Source of the DNA: Merluccius polli
Lineage: Eukaryota; Chordata; Actinopteri; Gadiformes; Merlucciidae
Assembly: GCA_030340625.1 (NCBI GenBank)
Contig: JAOPHQ010002853.1
Coordinates: 281,570 to 345,569, forward strand
Length of the DNA: 64,000 bases
Direction: 5' to 3'
Part shown: positions 32,806 through 42,958 of the stretch, piece after piece
Position numbering within the stretch: position 1 is the stretch's first letter
Layout: each line of letters begins with the position of its first letter
Translations under genes and position numbers: made by a program
The notes under the pieces: model-generated
The model's database searches: none
Told to the model about the DNA's origin: nothing
What the model saw: the letters and a program-made list of their open reading frames with translations, nothing else

Positions 32806-33129
32806 GATGATCCAGACAGGTCTGGACCACAGAACCCATCACAACCCAGGGCCAGGCAGCTATCTTCCTATAAGTCCACAGCCCAATGGCCCCATTTGGA
32901 AGACCCGACCACCAGGCCGCAGGAAGATGACTGTGAACGCATGGGGACTTTGTTTGGGATGCTTAACAAGTGCCTGTGTAGTGTGGGCTTCAGCCAGATG
33001 TACTTTGGTGAGAAAATTGTGGAGCCAGTTGTGATCGTCTTCTTTTGGCTGCTGCTGTGGTTCCTTGGTCTCCAAGCTCTAGGACTAGTTGGAACTCTGT
33101 GCATTATCATAATTTATATTCAAAAGTAA
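32806..33129 (+). CDS. fam241a: fam241a exon 2 (C-terminal 107 residues and stop)
   Basis: A polypyrimidine tract and acceptor TTTTTCTGCAG precede 32806. The phase-0 frame encodes a proline-rich linker, then ERMGTLFGMLNKCL, GFSQMYFGEKIVEPV, and a hydrophobic segment (VVIVFFWLLLWFLGLQALGL and on, about residues 119-152 of the joined protein), and stops at 33127-33129. I recognise the MGTLFG...NK, MYFGE.IVEP and WFLGLQALGLV pattern of FAM241A. The joined protein is 154 residues; human FAM241A is about 132. It should be a single-pass (or hairpin) membrane protein; molecular function is not established. The exon has no lesion, although the intron before it is full of transposons. Confidence 0.93.
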   Translation, partial: DDPDRSGPQNPSQPRARQLSSYKSTAQWPHLEDPTTRPQEDDCERMGTLFGMLNKCLCSVGFSQMYFGEKIVEPVVIVFFWLLLWFLGLQALGLVGTLCIIIIYIQK

Positions 33130-34075
33130 TAATGTGGATGAGAAGAGAAAATGTGTTTTCATTAGGGATGCAAAAAATACCAAAAAACTAATCGAATACA
33201 CAGTCCAAATCTCAACGAGTACTCGTGTACTTGTTTTGTAGTCGCTTTTTTTTTTTTTTGCACCAAGGTGCACAAGATAGTTTTCACCAATGGAAACATA
33301 TCAAAAGTCAATTTAACCTGTATTAATCATTCATGGTTTGCTTGACGAGTTGCCTACTTGTTTACTCAAGTACATGTCACTCACTTCATAGAGACAAATG
33401 GACAGAACTTGACATAAATTATGCTTCCTAGAGTGGGTACCATTTTAAAATGATTTCAGACCATTGGTTGGGATTGTGGGACGACTGGTACCTAATAGAT
33501 TTCAGAATTTTGCTTTTGTCAATCAGTGATGTATATTCATTTAACTAAAACATTGTCAATTTTCCGTTGTTTGTAAAATATCTGTTGTTCCTGTTGAAGT
33601 GTGCTGCCATTGCCAGATGAAGGCCAGAGTGAGCTTCCATCAGAGTGGCAAAACAAGCCAATCATTACTTGATCGCAAGTTTAACGTTCAGTCAAAGGTT
33701 TCAAGGTTCAAAGAGTGTGTGTTTCGGGAAGTCCAATATCTTATCTTGTATACTATATCACCACTTACTACCCCTGGACAATTCAAGACTAGGATCTCAA
33801 ACCACTTTACCTCAGTGTGCAATTTATTTCACTGAGTATTGTCCTCTTTGATTTGTTTAACTCTGCGTTTCTCTGTATCTCGACGTTGCAAATGAGGGAA
33901 ACCTCACTGATCTTCGAGGCTTAAGTAAAGGTTTCAAATGAAATATTTTGATCAAAGGACTTAGACTGATACAGTTTTATTCATCAAATGCACAGTATAA
34001 CATGGGTCCATCTGGACACTGAAGTTATTGCAACACGTGTCAACTATATTATGAAAATAAAATGTTAAATAAAGA
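33130..34075 (+). other. fam241a: Probable fam241a 3' UTR region
   Basis: No coding frame is convincing. A fragment starting TAGGGATGCAAAAAATACC at about 33165 looks like one end of a hAT-type element. Poly-T at about 33247-33260. Two AATAAA hexamers close together (34056-34061 and 34068-34073) are the first well-placed polyadenylation signals after the stop codon. Confidence 0.4.
34056..34073 (+). terminator. fam241a: Candidate polyadenylation signals
   Basis: Two overlapping-range AATAAA hexamers 927-944 bp after the fam241a stop codon. Plausible 3' end signal; not proven, since AT-rich repeats can produce this hexamer by chance. Confidence 0.35.
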
Positions 34076-34327
34076 CGAACAGCAAATCTACTCAATGCTG
34101 AATGCCATGTGTTGGATTACCTTGCTTACAAACAGGATGACTACATGGATAACTTCAATTGGGCATGCTCTTAATGTGGTACACCTTCACAGCACACTGG
34201 ACAGTGTACCAGACTGTGAACACTAGTTTTTCAGAATGTGTATGAAACCATTTGCAAAGGTATATAATTTGTATTTGCTCATTTACCTTTTCTGAATTTT
34301 AGTCCCATGATGGGTATGGTCCTATGC

Positions 34328-36366
34328 AGTGTGCGAAATACAGGCCCCCTGATTGACACTTGAGACCCCCTGAAAGCCTCAACAGCAAAATGTTGGGGGG
34401 TTAGGGGGGGGGGGGGGGGGTCCCTGGAAAATGTACAACAAAATATTTGTCACTTACACTTGTCAATAAAACTGTCATTTAAAGCTTACTATGTCCAGTA
34501 TTAATGATTCAAATTGCAAAACATTTATTCACAAATATGAATACAGAAAAACATTGTTGTGGTGTTTCTGCTTATATTGCCATTGAATACCCGGTTGTTT
34601 CTGGTAAGGCCTATGGGTGGCGCTGTTGCAAATGGTCCGGAATCCATGTGTATTTAAAAAAAAAAACTAAACCCTGACTGAGGCTGAAAAAAGATCTACA
34701 AACACAGGGACAGCCACGCCTACACAAGGTCAATGGAAATAGCCCAGGTGAAGGAAAAAGAAATCCTCCTAAACAGATTCATTGATTTACAGACTGACTT
34801 GCTCCAGAAAACAAAACTCTCATTCAGAATGGCTTACACTGTGGCAAAGGAAAGACCATTGTATAAAAAGCTCAACCCCCTCATGGAATTGCAGGAGCTT
34901 AATGGCACCGAAGTCGGCAATATCCACAAATCTGACAATGCCTAAAAATAATCGGCCACATTGCAAAGGAAATGCGCTGCAAGTTTGTCTCCAATGTGAA
35001 AGAAATGCAATCACGGGTAAGCATCACAATCGATGAAAGTACCATTCACGGACGTCCCTATCCATTTATGCAAGATGTGATGTCAGTGGTTAGGGTAGAT
35101 AATGTTTTACTGGATATAGTAGAACTTATAGATGGGGTCGATGCTGAATCCATTTATAACTATGATGGCGAGTCTACGTAAAGCAGGAATGGATGATGAG
35201 TTTTTGAAGACCCATCTTAGCCACCGATGGGGCTGCAGTGTTCAGGGAAAGCCAGTAGACTTGCCAGACTCAAAAATGACTTTCTGAACGTGCACTGTAC
35301 ACTGTACACTGCCTGGCCCACAGATTAGAACTGGCAGTCAAAGATGCTATTAAAGAAGGAGCTGGCTGTAATAACTTCTTAATTTCAAAGTTATACTTAC
35401 TATCACCAGTCAACCAGGAATGCCAGATTGCTTCAGGAAGCAGCGGCTGAGCTCAACATGCAAATATTGAATATTGGTCAAATTTCAAACTCAATCAGAT
35501 GGGTTTCCAGTAGCTATAATGCAGTAAAAGCTGTATGGAAAGATTTCCCTGCACTAGCACTCCATTTTAAAACATCCAGTGAGGACACATTGCACACTGA
35601 TGTTGAGGCAAAAATACGAAGGGCTTCACGAGGACCTAACCAACTCAGGATTTGTGGAAGATTTGGCTGTCATGAAAGACATCCTGTGTGAACTTCAGAG
35701 TGTCTCTCAAGCTGCAGAGAAGAGAAATGACACTTGTGGATTCAAGTCTCCACATCCAACAAATCATTGATGTTTTGACAGTCATGAAGACATCTGGTGG
35801 AAAATCAATGAAGAAGGCTGAACAGTGTGTCTCATTAGGCCTTTTTCAAGATGTGGAGCTGACAAAAGGCAGGGGGAAAATAAAGAAGCTTCGCTTTCAT
35901 GAATCGGTGGTTGCCAGTCTAACCAAGTGCTTACCGGAGTCAAACTTGGTCCAGAAGCTCAAGGCTCTTGATAAGCGCTTTTGGCCAGAAGAGCAAGAGG
36001 CGAAGAAGAAGTACACAGCCTAGCTAAATCGCTAGAGGAACCAGCCAGTTTCCAGTTTAGAGACTGGAAACTGCAGGGCACACCACAGGGCAAAACACTG
36101 GAAAGACTATGCATAGCAAGTCACACTTACCTCCCCACATCTGCTGAGTGCGAGAGAGGATTTTCCGCCGTAAATGACACAGCCAGCCAGAGCTGCAACA
36201 GGATGCGTGAAGAGAGCCTGTCTTCACTTCTGTTTGTGGACCTAAACGGACAAATTTGATCCAGTGCCATTCGTGAGAACCTGGGTTAAAGCAGGACATC
36301 GCCCCGATGCAAGACGGTCAAAGCGGGCCCGCCCATCACATGCCCATCGGGCCGCCACTCTTATTA
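34328..36366 (+). pseudogene. hAT-like (KIAA1586/ZNF862-type) transposase, broken
   Basis: Frames in order on the + strand: 34733-34945 (FIDLQTDLLQKTKLSFRMAY), 34972-35181 (VSITIDESTIHGRPYPFMQD), 35428-35691 (NSIRWVSSSYNAVKAVW), 35688-36023 and 35981-36259 (TYLPTSAECERGFSAVNDTA, the hAT dimerisation motif). At least four frameshifts separate them. DESTIH marks the catalytic-region start in this hAT branch. The N-terminal finger is absent. Upstream CAGTGTGCGAAATACAGG (34328) may be a terminus. Inactive relic. Confidence 0.8.
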
Positions 36367-37329
36367 CATGGATTGTGCTATGAAGTGTGCATGTCCATAA
36401 TTACTATAACCCAGAATTCCACACTGTTTATTGAATTGAATTGTTATTTACTTGGTGAATGAATGACGTCAAGTATGTGACACCGAGTACATTGAGTGCT
36501 ATAAATACTTACTGCTTACTATTTAAATTTAGTTTATAATATAATTATACTGACAGAGCTTGCGATGCTTGAGATCCTATGATACGATAGTGGTGAGATA
36601 AAGAGGGGCCCATGTGTGCAGGCCCTAAACTGTTGTGGGCCCCAATTCAGCTGCATTACCTGCATATATGGTAGTTACGCCGCTGTTCCTCTTGAATACC
36701 AGGACGGCAACGAGAAGAAGCCGAGCCAAGGCCTCTGTGGTCCATTCTTTTTTAAAGTAAAATTGAATATTTTCCAATCTCTAGCCTATGTTTGCTGTGA
36801 CTGAATTGTGATAGACCTGCTGTGCATAAGGGAAAAGTTGTACAGCGACACATACGTGTGCATGTGTCGGGTTCGAGTGTGTGCTGTGTGGATTCTGTTG
36901 CAGGGCATTGTTGTTGTGTGCGTGGCCTTATTGTTAACATTGTTGCTGATCTGAAGTTGCATCTCTCGGTTTCATTAAAAAAAAGTAGTACGTCGCTATC
37001 ATTTTCCGTTCCGGAGATAGACGCGAAAGAGTCCAGCAATACCCCAACTTCTTAAACAACATGTAACACATGTTAACCTGTAGGCTGCCTTAAACCTGGG
37101 TTTGCTCAGTGAGCACAACCGTATAATAAATGTTTAACGTGTAGCCTATAGTGTAGCCGTAATGAATTCAATATGTACGACTTTATTCTTGTAATTTAAT
37201 GGGAAAACAATCTTAATGTGGCCCTAATACTCCGTCGTAATATATTAATGAGACTTCCCATACCCGTATGAATTAATGAGACGTCACGTAGCGCCACGCA
37301 AGAAGAAAATCATTAATTCAAGCCATGTG
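36367..37329. other. Intergenic stretch, nothing recognised
   Basis: AT-rich sequence with a short piece beginning GAGGGGCCCATGTGTGCAGG at about 36603 that resembles repeat consensus. No gene, splice-bounded exon or RNA gene is apparent. Confidence 0.3.
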
Positions 37330-37839
37330 GGGGCAATTGCTCTGTCAGTTAGCATTGCGTTAGCTGTGCTGCGGTTTAACACCGTACTCCGGAAACCGGA
37401 GGTTTTGGAGTTTAACACGCAGCTGCGCACGAAGTTAAACCTGATTGCTGTGTACTGACCGACACAGGATCAGCTGATTCCTAGTTAAACTCGTGTTAAA
37501 CCGGAAGTACTCTGATTTCTCGTTATACTCCAGCAGATGCAGTCTTAACTTAATGTTGGATGCATTTTGTGCTATAATTACCAACAAAAACTTAATGGGA
37601 ATGTAAAGTGAACTTTAATATAATAAAACGCAAATAATGTTGAAATATATTATGAAATAGTCTAGCCTACTTTTTGTGGAAATCTGAGTCTGGAATCTGA
37701 ATCTGCCCTCACCTACGTCAATCAATGTCATTGTTTTCTCTTGGTGTGCATGCAAACGTGATTAATTAATTGAAGACGAATTAATATGCGAGTAATTAGG
37801 GTAATTCCACGCCTATACATTCTCGGAGAAGGAGAGGGT

Positions 37840-38040
37840 CAGTGGCGCAAAAAGTGGGTATGCGCTGTATGCGGCGCATAGGGGCACCGCACTAGGGGGG
37901 CGCCCCCGTCAACAATCGCACAGCACCCCCCCCCCCCCCCCCCCCCCCCCCCCGTCAACAACCGCGCACCACGTAATGTTTATGGGGGGCGCCAAAATTG
38001 TTGCTGCATACCCCCCTGACACTGGGTAGTTGCACCCCTG
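37840..38040. mobile_element. Non-autonomous hAT element (201 bp)
   Basis: GAGAGGGT flanks it on both sides (37832-37839, 38041-38048). Ends are CAGTGGCGCAAAAAGTGGG and the complement of CAGGGGTGCAACTACCC. The middle is two poly-C plus GTCAACAATCGC/GTCAACAACCGC modules. It is the same family as the 317-bp copy at 53553-53869, in opposite orientation. Confidence 0.95.
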
Positions 38041-38055
38041 GAGAGGGTAGTTAGG

Positions 38056-38410
38056 ATGAACATGTCTCGGATAGAGAACTATAACGAGGAGCAGAAGTTA
38101 TATTTATTGAACTGCATTCGAGGTGTTGTGGACACGGTGGAAGAGGCGAGGAAAGACACCACCACCACGCTCCGAATAAAGTCTGTTTGGGATGATCTCT
38201 CAAACACATTTAACAGTAGATCTTCCAGCAGGAGACCGAGCAGCGGCACATTTAAAGAATTTATGGAAGCGCTTGAAAGTTGAAGCGCGTAATGCTATTG
38301 CTGAGCGAACGCACGACCGAGACCTGGGCCCCGTGAGCCGAAATATCACTGCTCATTCCAAGTCGACTATGTCCAATATTGTTATTGTACTGAAGGCCTA
38401 TCTGGCGTAA
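38056..38410 (+). pseudogene. Myb/SANT-like DNA-binding fragment of a transposon
   Basis: Frame 38056-38283 encodes MNMSRIENYNEEQKLYLLNC, VDTVEEARKDTTTTLRIKSV and WDDLSNTFNSR; a one-base shift near 38255 leads to LKNLWKRLKVEARNAIAER in the next frame. Spacing of W and basic helices fits the Myb/SANT-like accessory proteins of Harbinger elements. Frameshifted, hence inactive. Recognition is by pattern only. Confidence 0.5.
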
Positions 38411-38774
38411 TAAGTGTAAATGTATCATACATTATTATTAATACTACTAATAATAATTAATAAAACTAATTATGTGTGTGTCGGTTATAATGGAGCCTTG
38501 TTTCATCCTGCAAACTGGTTTAGTCTCCTCTAAAACCATGTCCGTTTCGAGACTAGACTAACACGCACAAAATACGCCCTCTAGTGTCTGAAGTGAATTT
38601 CTCTGAAGACACAGCAATTGAGATCAAGGTAAAACGCAGCTGCAGGTTAAACCACAGGTACATACGACACAGCAATGGAGCTTAAGACGTCACGTGACTT
38701 CTTGCGTCACCGACGAGTTTAAAACCGTGTTAAACTCTAAAAAGTGGCTAACGTAGCGACAGAGCAATTGCCCC

Positions 38775-39566
38775 GTACTGTTTTCTTGATCGCTCTGCCC
38801 TGTCAAATGATATGAATGGGTTTGTTTACTAGTTCTGCCATCGGAGAACGCTTCATCTTTTGCCACCCGGAAGAACGTATATTGTTGTTGTGACGTCGTG
38901 GTGATTTGTCGTGTTGATAACATAGACATCTTATATCATGAATGTATCTAATGTATGTATATAGTAACATGTATAAGATGTCTATGGTTGATTATGCACT
39001 AGAGGGATCACTCGTCTCTGATTGGCTAACATCACTGTGACGGACAGTGCTGTTAGCTAATCAGAGGCAAGTAATTTAAATGTCATGAATATTCATCACT
39101 AAGAGCCGAAAACCTCTCGTTCTTCCCCGCCCACCTCCTCCTCCAAACTAGAACAGCCTGAAACAGGCGCACCAGAGCATTTTTTTTCACCAAAACCGGC
39201 TCACAGGGCATTCATTTATACTAGAGACCACTGCAAAATTAACGAAAAAACGATGCAATGAGACCTTTACAAATAATTTCTGTACAATAAACTTACTTGT
39301 GAAGTCATTCTTTAAATACTTCACAAATAAGTTGGTGTGACTACATGGATGAACACAATAAAATCACTTCTATCAAACAATAAACACTCAAGCATGCATT
39401 AGTTGAATGTTGAATTTAAACTTATTGTTAACTAATTAAACATACAAGTAAGTATAAGTAGAGTACAGAGAGAGAGAGTGGCTTCCACATGTTCTGCATG
39501 ATGGCCACAGGACTGTTTTATGACCCCCACTATAGCCAGGAGGGGTGAGCCAGAGGTAGAAATACA
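38775..39566. other. Intergenic, repeat-derived, no gene
   Basis: Holds the two inverted repeats described separately and a stretch with GGCTCACAGGGCATTCATTT; otherwise nothing I can assign. A short GA tract is at about 39466-39478. Confidence 0.3.
38921..38986. repeat. Perfect 15-bp inverted repeat, 36-bp loop
   Basis: CATAGACATCTTATA (38921-38935) pairs exactly with TATAAGATGTCTATG (38972-38986). A second inverted pair lies just beyond, at about 39004-39071 (CTCTGATTGGCTAAC against GTTAGCTAATCAGAG, imperfect). Probably remains of foldback elements. Confidence 0.8.
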
Positions 39567-41228
39567 GATGTTGTAGATACGCTTACTAGATCCATGGCTC
39601 AGGTTACAACATGGCTGAGAGAGTGTTGCCTGCAATTAAATGTCTCAAAAACAGTCAGCATGTTCTTTTGTAAAACTAATAAACCCACTAGTGACCATCA
39701 CATAATTGTAGCAGGAGAAAAATTACAGGTTGTGAGTGAATTTAAATATCTTGGGGTGTTAATTGATTCAAACCTTTCCTTTAAGGCACATGTAAAAAAA
39801 AAAACTGCAATACTACTAAATTCAATATCGCAAATTTTCGTTCCATCAGAAATGACTTGTCTACAGAGGCTGCCAAAATGTTTCTACACTCTATGATTTT
39901 TAGTCATCTGAATTATTGTCTGACAAGCTGGTCGCAGGCCAATTTGAGCACATTAAAGGTAGGGTGGATGATGTTTCCCTGCAGCATTTTTTACCATATT
40001 GCTTAAAATCTCCTTCACACACAGATTGAAACCAATGAATTAAATGATATGACACATACACCGAAAAAAAATAGTCATCTGTGGGATGGGCAGGACTGAA
40101 AAAACTCCATCCAATCATTATGAGCGTCACGTTCAAGATGTTTGGATGGTGACTTGTCTATCAAACTCAACTGCCATTTGTCCCTCCCCCCTCCCTCCTC
40201 TGCGCGTACTCCTCTTCGGGCACGAACGAATCGCGCGCCCTCAGAGGCTTGGCTACTGGCTGGTTAGCTGCATATCAGATAGCACGGGCTGCTGAAAGAA
40301 AACAAATTATATAAAATAAGCAAGTGTAGCACTCGTGAACCCTCGGGAACAAGCGCTGCGCGTTCCTGTACTCTGGAGGCGTGGCTTCGGGGGGGGAGGC
40401 CGAGGAAAGGGGTTTGGACTTTTGAATTGTTTTTTTTCTAAATGCTGTGCGCTCAAACCGTTTTTCCAACATCCTCCACCCTACCTTTAAAGCCACTTGA
40501 ATCACAATACAAACAAGCAATACAAATTCTAGATGAAAAAACAAAACTCTTCCACCACTGTTCGATTCTAAAAAAGTACCAGCTTTTAAGCTGGGAAGAC
40601 CTCCAAAAATATTTTAATGTATGCTTGGTCTTTAAGGTCACTCACAATCTAGCTCCACCACCACTTACTGAGTACATCAGTAGAAGAACAGGCACTGATC
40701 ATGTCACAAGGGGATCGTCGAGGGGTGATTGTGTTATTCCGTTGCGAAAAAGCACTTTTAGTCAGTCAGCCTGGTCCGTCAAAAGTGCAAAGGAATGGAA
40801 TTCAATCCCACAACATATCAGGGAACTAAACACATACAAATCGTTTACTAAGCAGTTAAGACAATGGATGATCAATACATATACATGTCAGCACTAACAT
40901 CATTTGTTGTGAATGTGGTCACCACACTTTATTTTATTTTATTTTATTTATTTCACTGGTGCTTTGTATTTTGTGTTCTGTTGTTTTACCTTAGTTAGTC
41001 AGTTCTGTTCTGTGATACGCTGTTTTGTGCTGTGGGGTTCCGTCCTCTTTATGTTGTTGTTGTTTTTTTTAATCTTGTTTAATTGTATTTTCATTTAACA
41101 TCGATCCCAGGGGACTACAGATGAAAAATAGCCTTTTGGCTAATTCTGGCATTTTTAACCCATGTATGATCATGTGTTTTATTAATTTGCACTGTCCCCT
41201 TCTTAAATAAACTGAATTGAATTGAATT
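39567..41228 (+). mobile_element. LINE, 5'-truncated, interrupted by a TTAA element
   Basis: The 8-bp GAAATACA is duplicated at 39559-39566 and 41229-41236. ORF2 C-terminal coding: VTTWLRECCLQLNVSKTVSM, FKYLGVLIDSNLSFKAHVKK (39594-39896, frameshifted at an A run), HLNYCLTSWSQANLSTLK, then after the nested insertion PLESQYKQAIQILDEKTKLF through to a stop at about 40897. The 3' UTR ends in (TGAAT)n. Dead because truncated. Confidence 0.88.
39957..40486. mobile_element. TTAA-type non-autonomous element (530 bp)
   Basis: AGGTAGGGTGGA and its complement TCCACCCTACCT form the ends, flanked by TTAA on both sides (39953-39956 and 40487-40490), as for piggyBac or Kolobok elements. Deleting it with one TTAA rejoins the LINE codons for STLKPLESQYK exactly. 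No coding capacity is recognised. Confidence 0.9.
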
Positions 41229-41389
41229 GAAATACAAAAGGGGATGTATAGCAAGGAATAGAGGCACTATAGTTTCTCAATCATTAAACCATATCAAAGT
41301 CAATATTGAGTCGAGTCAAAACAGATTACTTGATATAGCATAGTTTAAATAAAAGAAAACCTTATTTGTTATGAACATTGATTGAAACC

Positions 41390-41590
41390 TTATTTGTCTT
41401 TTATTTTGGAATTGGAATGAAGAAGGCCAGCTCCTGAAGACCGGAGGGCCCGAGAAGGACAATAGGGAAGAATAAGGTCCTTCAGGTAGGAAGGTGCTAG
41501 TCCATGCAGGGTTTTATAGGCAAGTAGTAGCACTTTAAAATCTGACCTGGCGGTGATTGGAAGCCAGGCCTGGGGCTGCTGCCTTGGCTG
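41390..41590 (-). mobile_element. L2-type LINE fragment, minus strand
   Basis: Minus-strand codons read TARSDFKVLLLAYKTLHGLA and PSYLKDLILPYCPSRALRSS, the C-terminal L2-like ORF2 block. Both sides run into unrelated repeat sequence. Short dead fragment. Confidence 0.7.
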
Positions 41591-41785
41591 GCGGAAGTGC
41601 CCCATCGGCTGGTCGTTTGCAGGGGCTGGCTGGATGGGCTCGGAAGGAGACCTGACAGCTGGGAGGTAGCTCCTCGGAAGGCCTGGAACAGCCATCGGTA
41701 GGTCCCCCCCTCCACCAGGACGATGACGCACGACCCCCCATCTCCTCACAAACCATTTTCTTCTCTTCTCTATGCACACGCACTG

Positions 41786-42958
41786 TTCGCACTTCGTAGA
41801 CCTTCTACTAGATTGCACACCTTCTGATTCATTGACATCTCATGTGTATGCCTCTTCCGGCTCATTACGTTGCACGGCGTTCGTCGCTCGACTGGTCGTG
41901 ACTGTTTTCCAAAGATGGCGCCCGCTTGTTTTTGTGAAGGCACTGGCTTTCTAAACTTTCTTTTTAATAAACTGTCTGTACACTTACAAAGTAAACGAAG
42001 GAAAGACCAAAGTGATACGGAAAAACACCACAAATAACAATCCAATCACAATAAATGAAAAACCACTTGAAGAAGTCAAAGCATTTACTTATCTGGGCAG
42101 TAATGTTGCTGTCGACGGAGACTGCACGAAGGAAGTGGACATTAGAATTGGCAAAGCAAACCAAGCCTTCGCAATGCTCAGACCAGTATGGAGAAGCACC
42201 AGTATACACACCAGAACAAAGATCAACATTTACAAAAGTAATGTACTTAGTGTGCTCCTATACGGAGCTGAATGCTGGAAGGAAACAACTTACATCAAAC
42301 ACAGACTGAACGTCTTTCAAAATAAATGTCTACGACGGATCTTAAGAATCTTCTGGCCAAACACCATCTCAAACAAAAACCTGCAGCAGAAAACAGGCCT
42401 CATGACAGTAGATGAAGTGATCGAAGCCCGCAGATGGAGGTGGTTGGGTCACATCTGCCGGATGCCACCAGACAATCTAACCAGAGTAGCCTTACGATGG
42501 ACACCCCAGGGGAAAAGATCTAGAGGAAGACCAAAAGAAACTTGGAGACGGACCGTGGAGAAGGAAGTAAAGAGACGAGGCTTCTCCCTGAATGAAACTC
42601 CAAAGGTGGCGGCTGACCGAGCCAGGTGGCGGGACCTCTTGAAGCCTCATGGGCCACGTGGCCCGGAAGAGGATTGACTGACTGACACTTACAAAGTTCT
42701 CAATGCTTCGTTTTACATGTAGGGACTCATTATGCTACCGTGGAAGTGTGGTGTGATTTTGAGCCTTATTAGTGGTATAGAATTGCGATTTATTTTACAT
42801 GAATATCTGCCCCCACAGCTAGCATTATAAGCTAATTAGCGGTTTTCGAGAACTTTGGTTGAATTCGACTAGGATGAAAACTGATCCCAGAGAACGGTCC
42901 AACTCGGTGGACATGTGTTATGATCATAAGGTCTCATTTTGCGCCGGAATTGTCCTTT
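41786..42958. mobile_element. Remnant of a TTAA-type element hosting the LINE
   Basis: Sequence around the LINE insertion (ATAAACTGTCTGTACACTTA...TTCTCAATGCTTCG) and the right edge GCGCCGGAATTGTCCTTTAA are familiar as parts of a common fish TTAA-flanked repeat. The left end is not found. Partial recognition only. Confidence 0.4.
41993..42684 (+). mobile_element. 5'-truncated LINE with 13-bp target duplication
   Basis: ACACTTACAAAGT occurs at 41980-41992 and again at 42685-42697. The 692-bp insert carries an open frame to its stop at 42675-42677 (KAFTYLGSNVAVDGDCTKEV, SVLLYGAECW, RWRWLGHICRMPPDN, ALRWTPQGKRSRGRPKETWR), the C-terminal part of an I/RTE-type LINE ORF2. The 3' end is (ATTGACTGACTG)-like. 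Truncation before RT makes it immobile; the open frame suggests a young insertion. Confidence 0.92.

Larger units (their letters stand above)
37330..38774 (+). mobile_element. DNA transposon with GGGGCAATTGCTCTGTC ends
   Basis: Left end GGGGCAATTGCTCTGTC and right end its inverted complement. Subterminal arms repeat motifs such as GTTTAACACCG against CGGTTTTAAAC. Inside are a Myb/SANT-like coding fragment (38056-38410) and a later hAT insertion (37840-38040). A Myb/SANT protein beside a transposase is typical of PIF/Harbinger; no transposase is present here, so the class is tentative. Confidence 0.55.
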
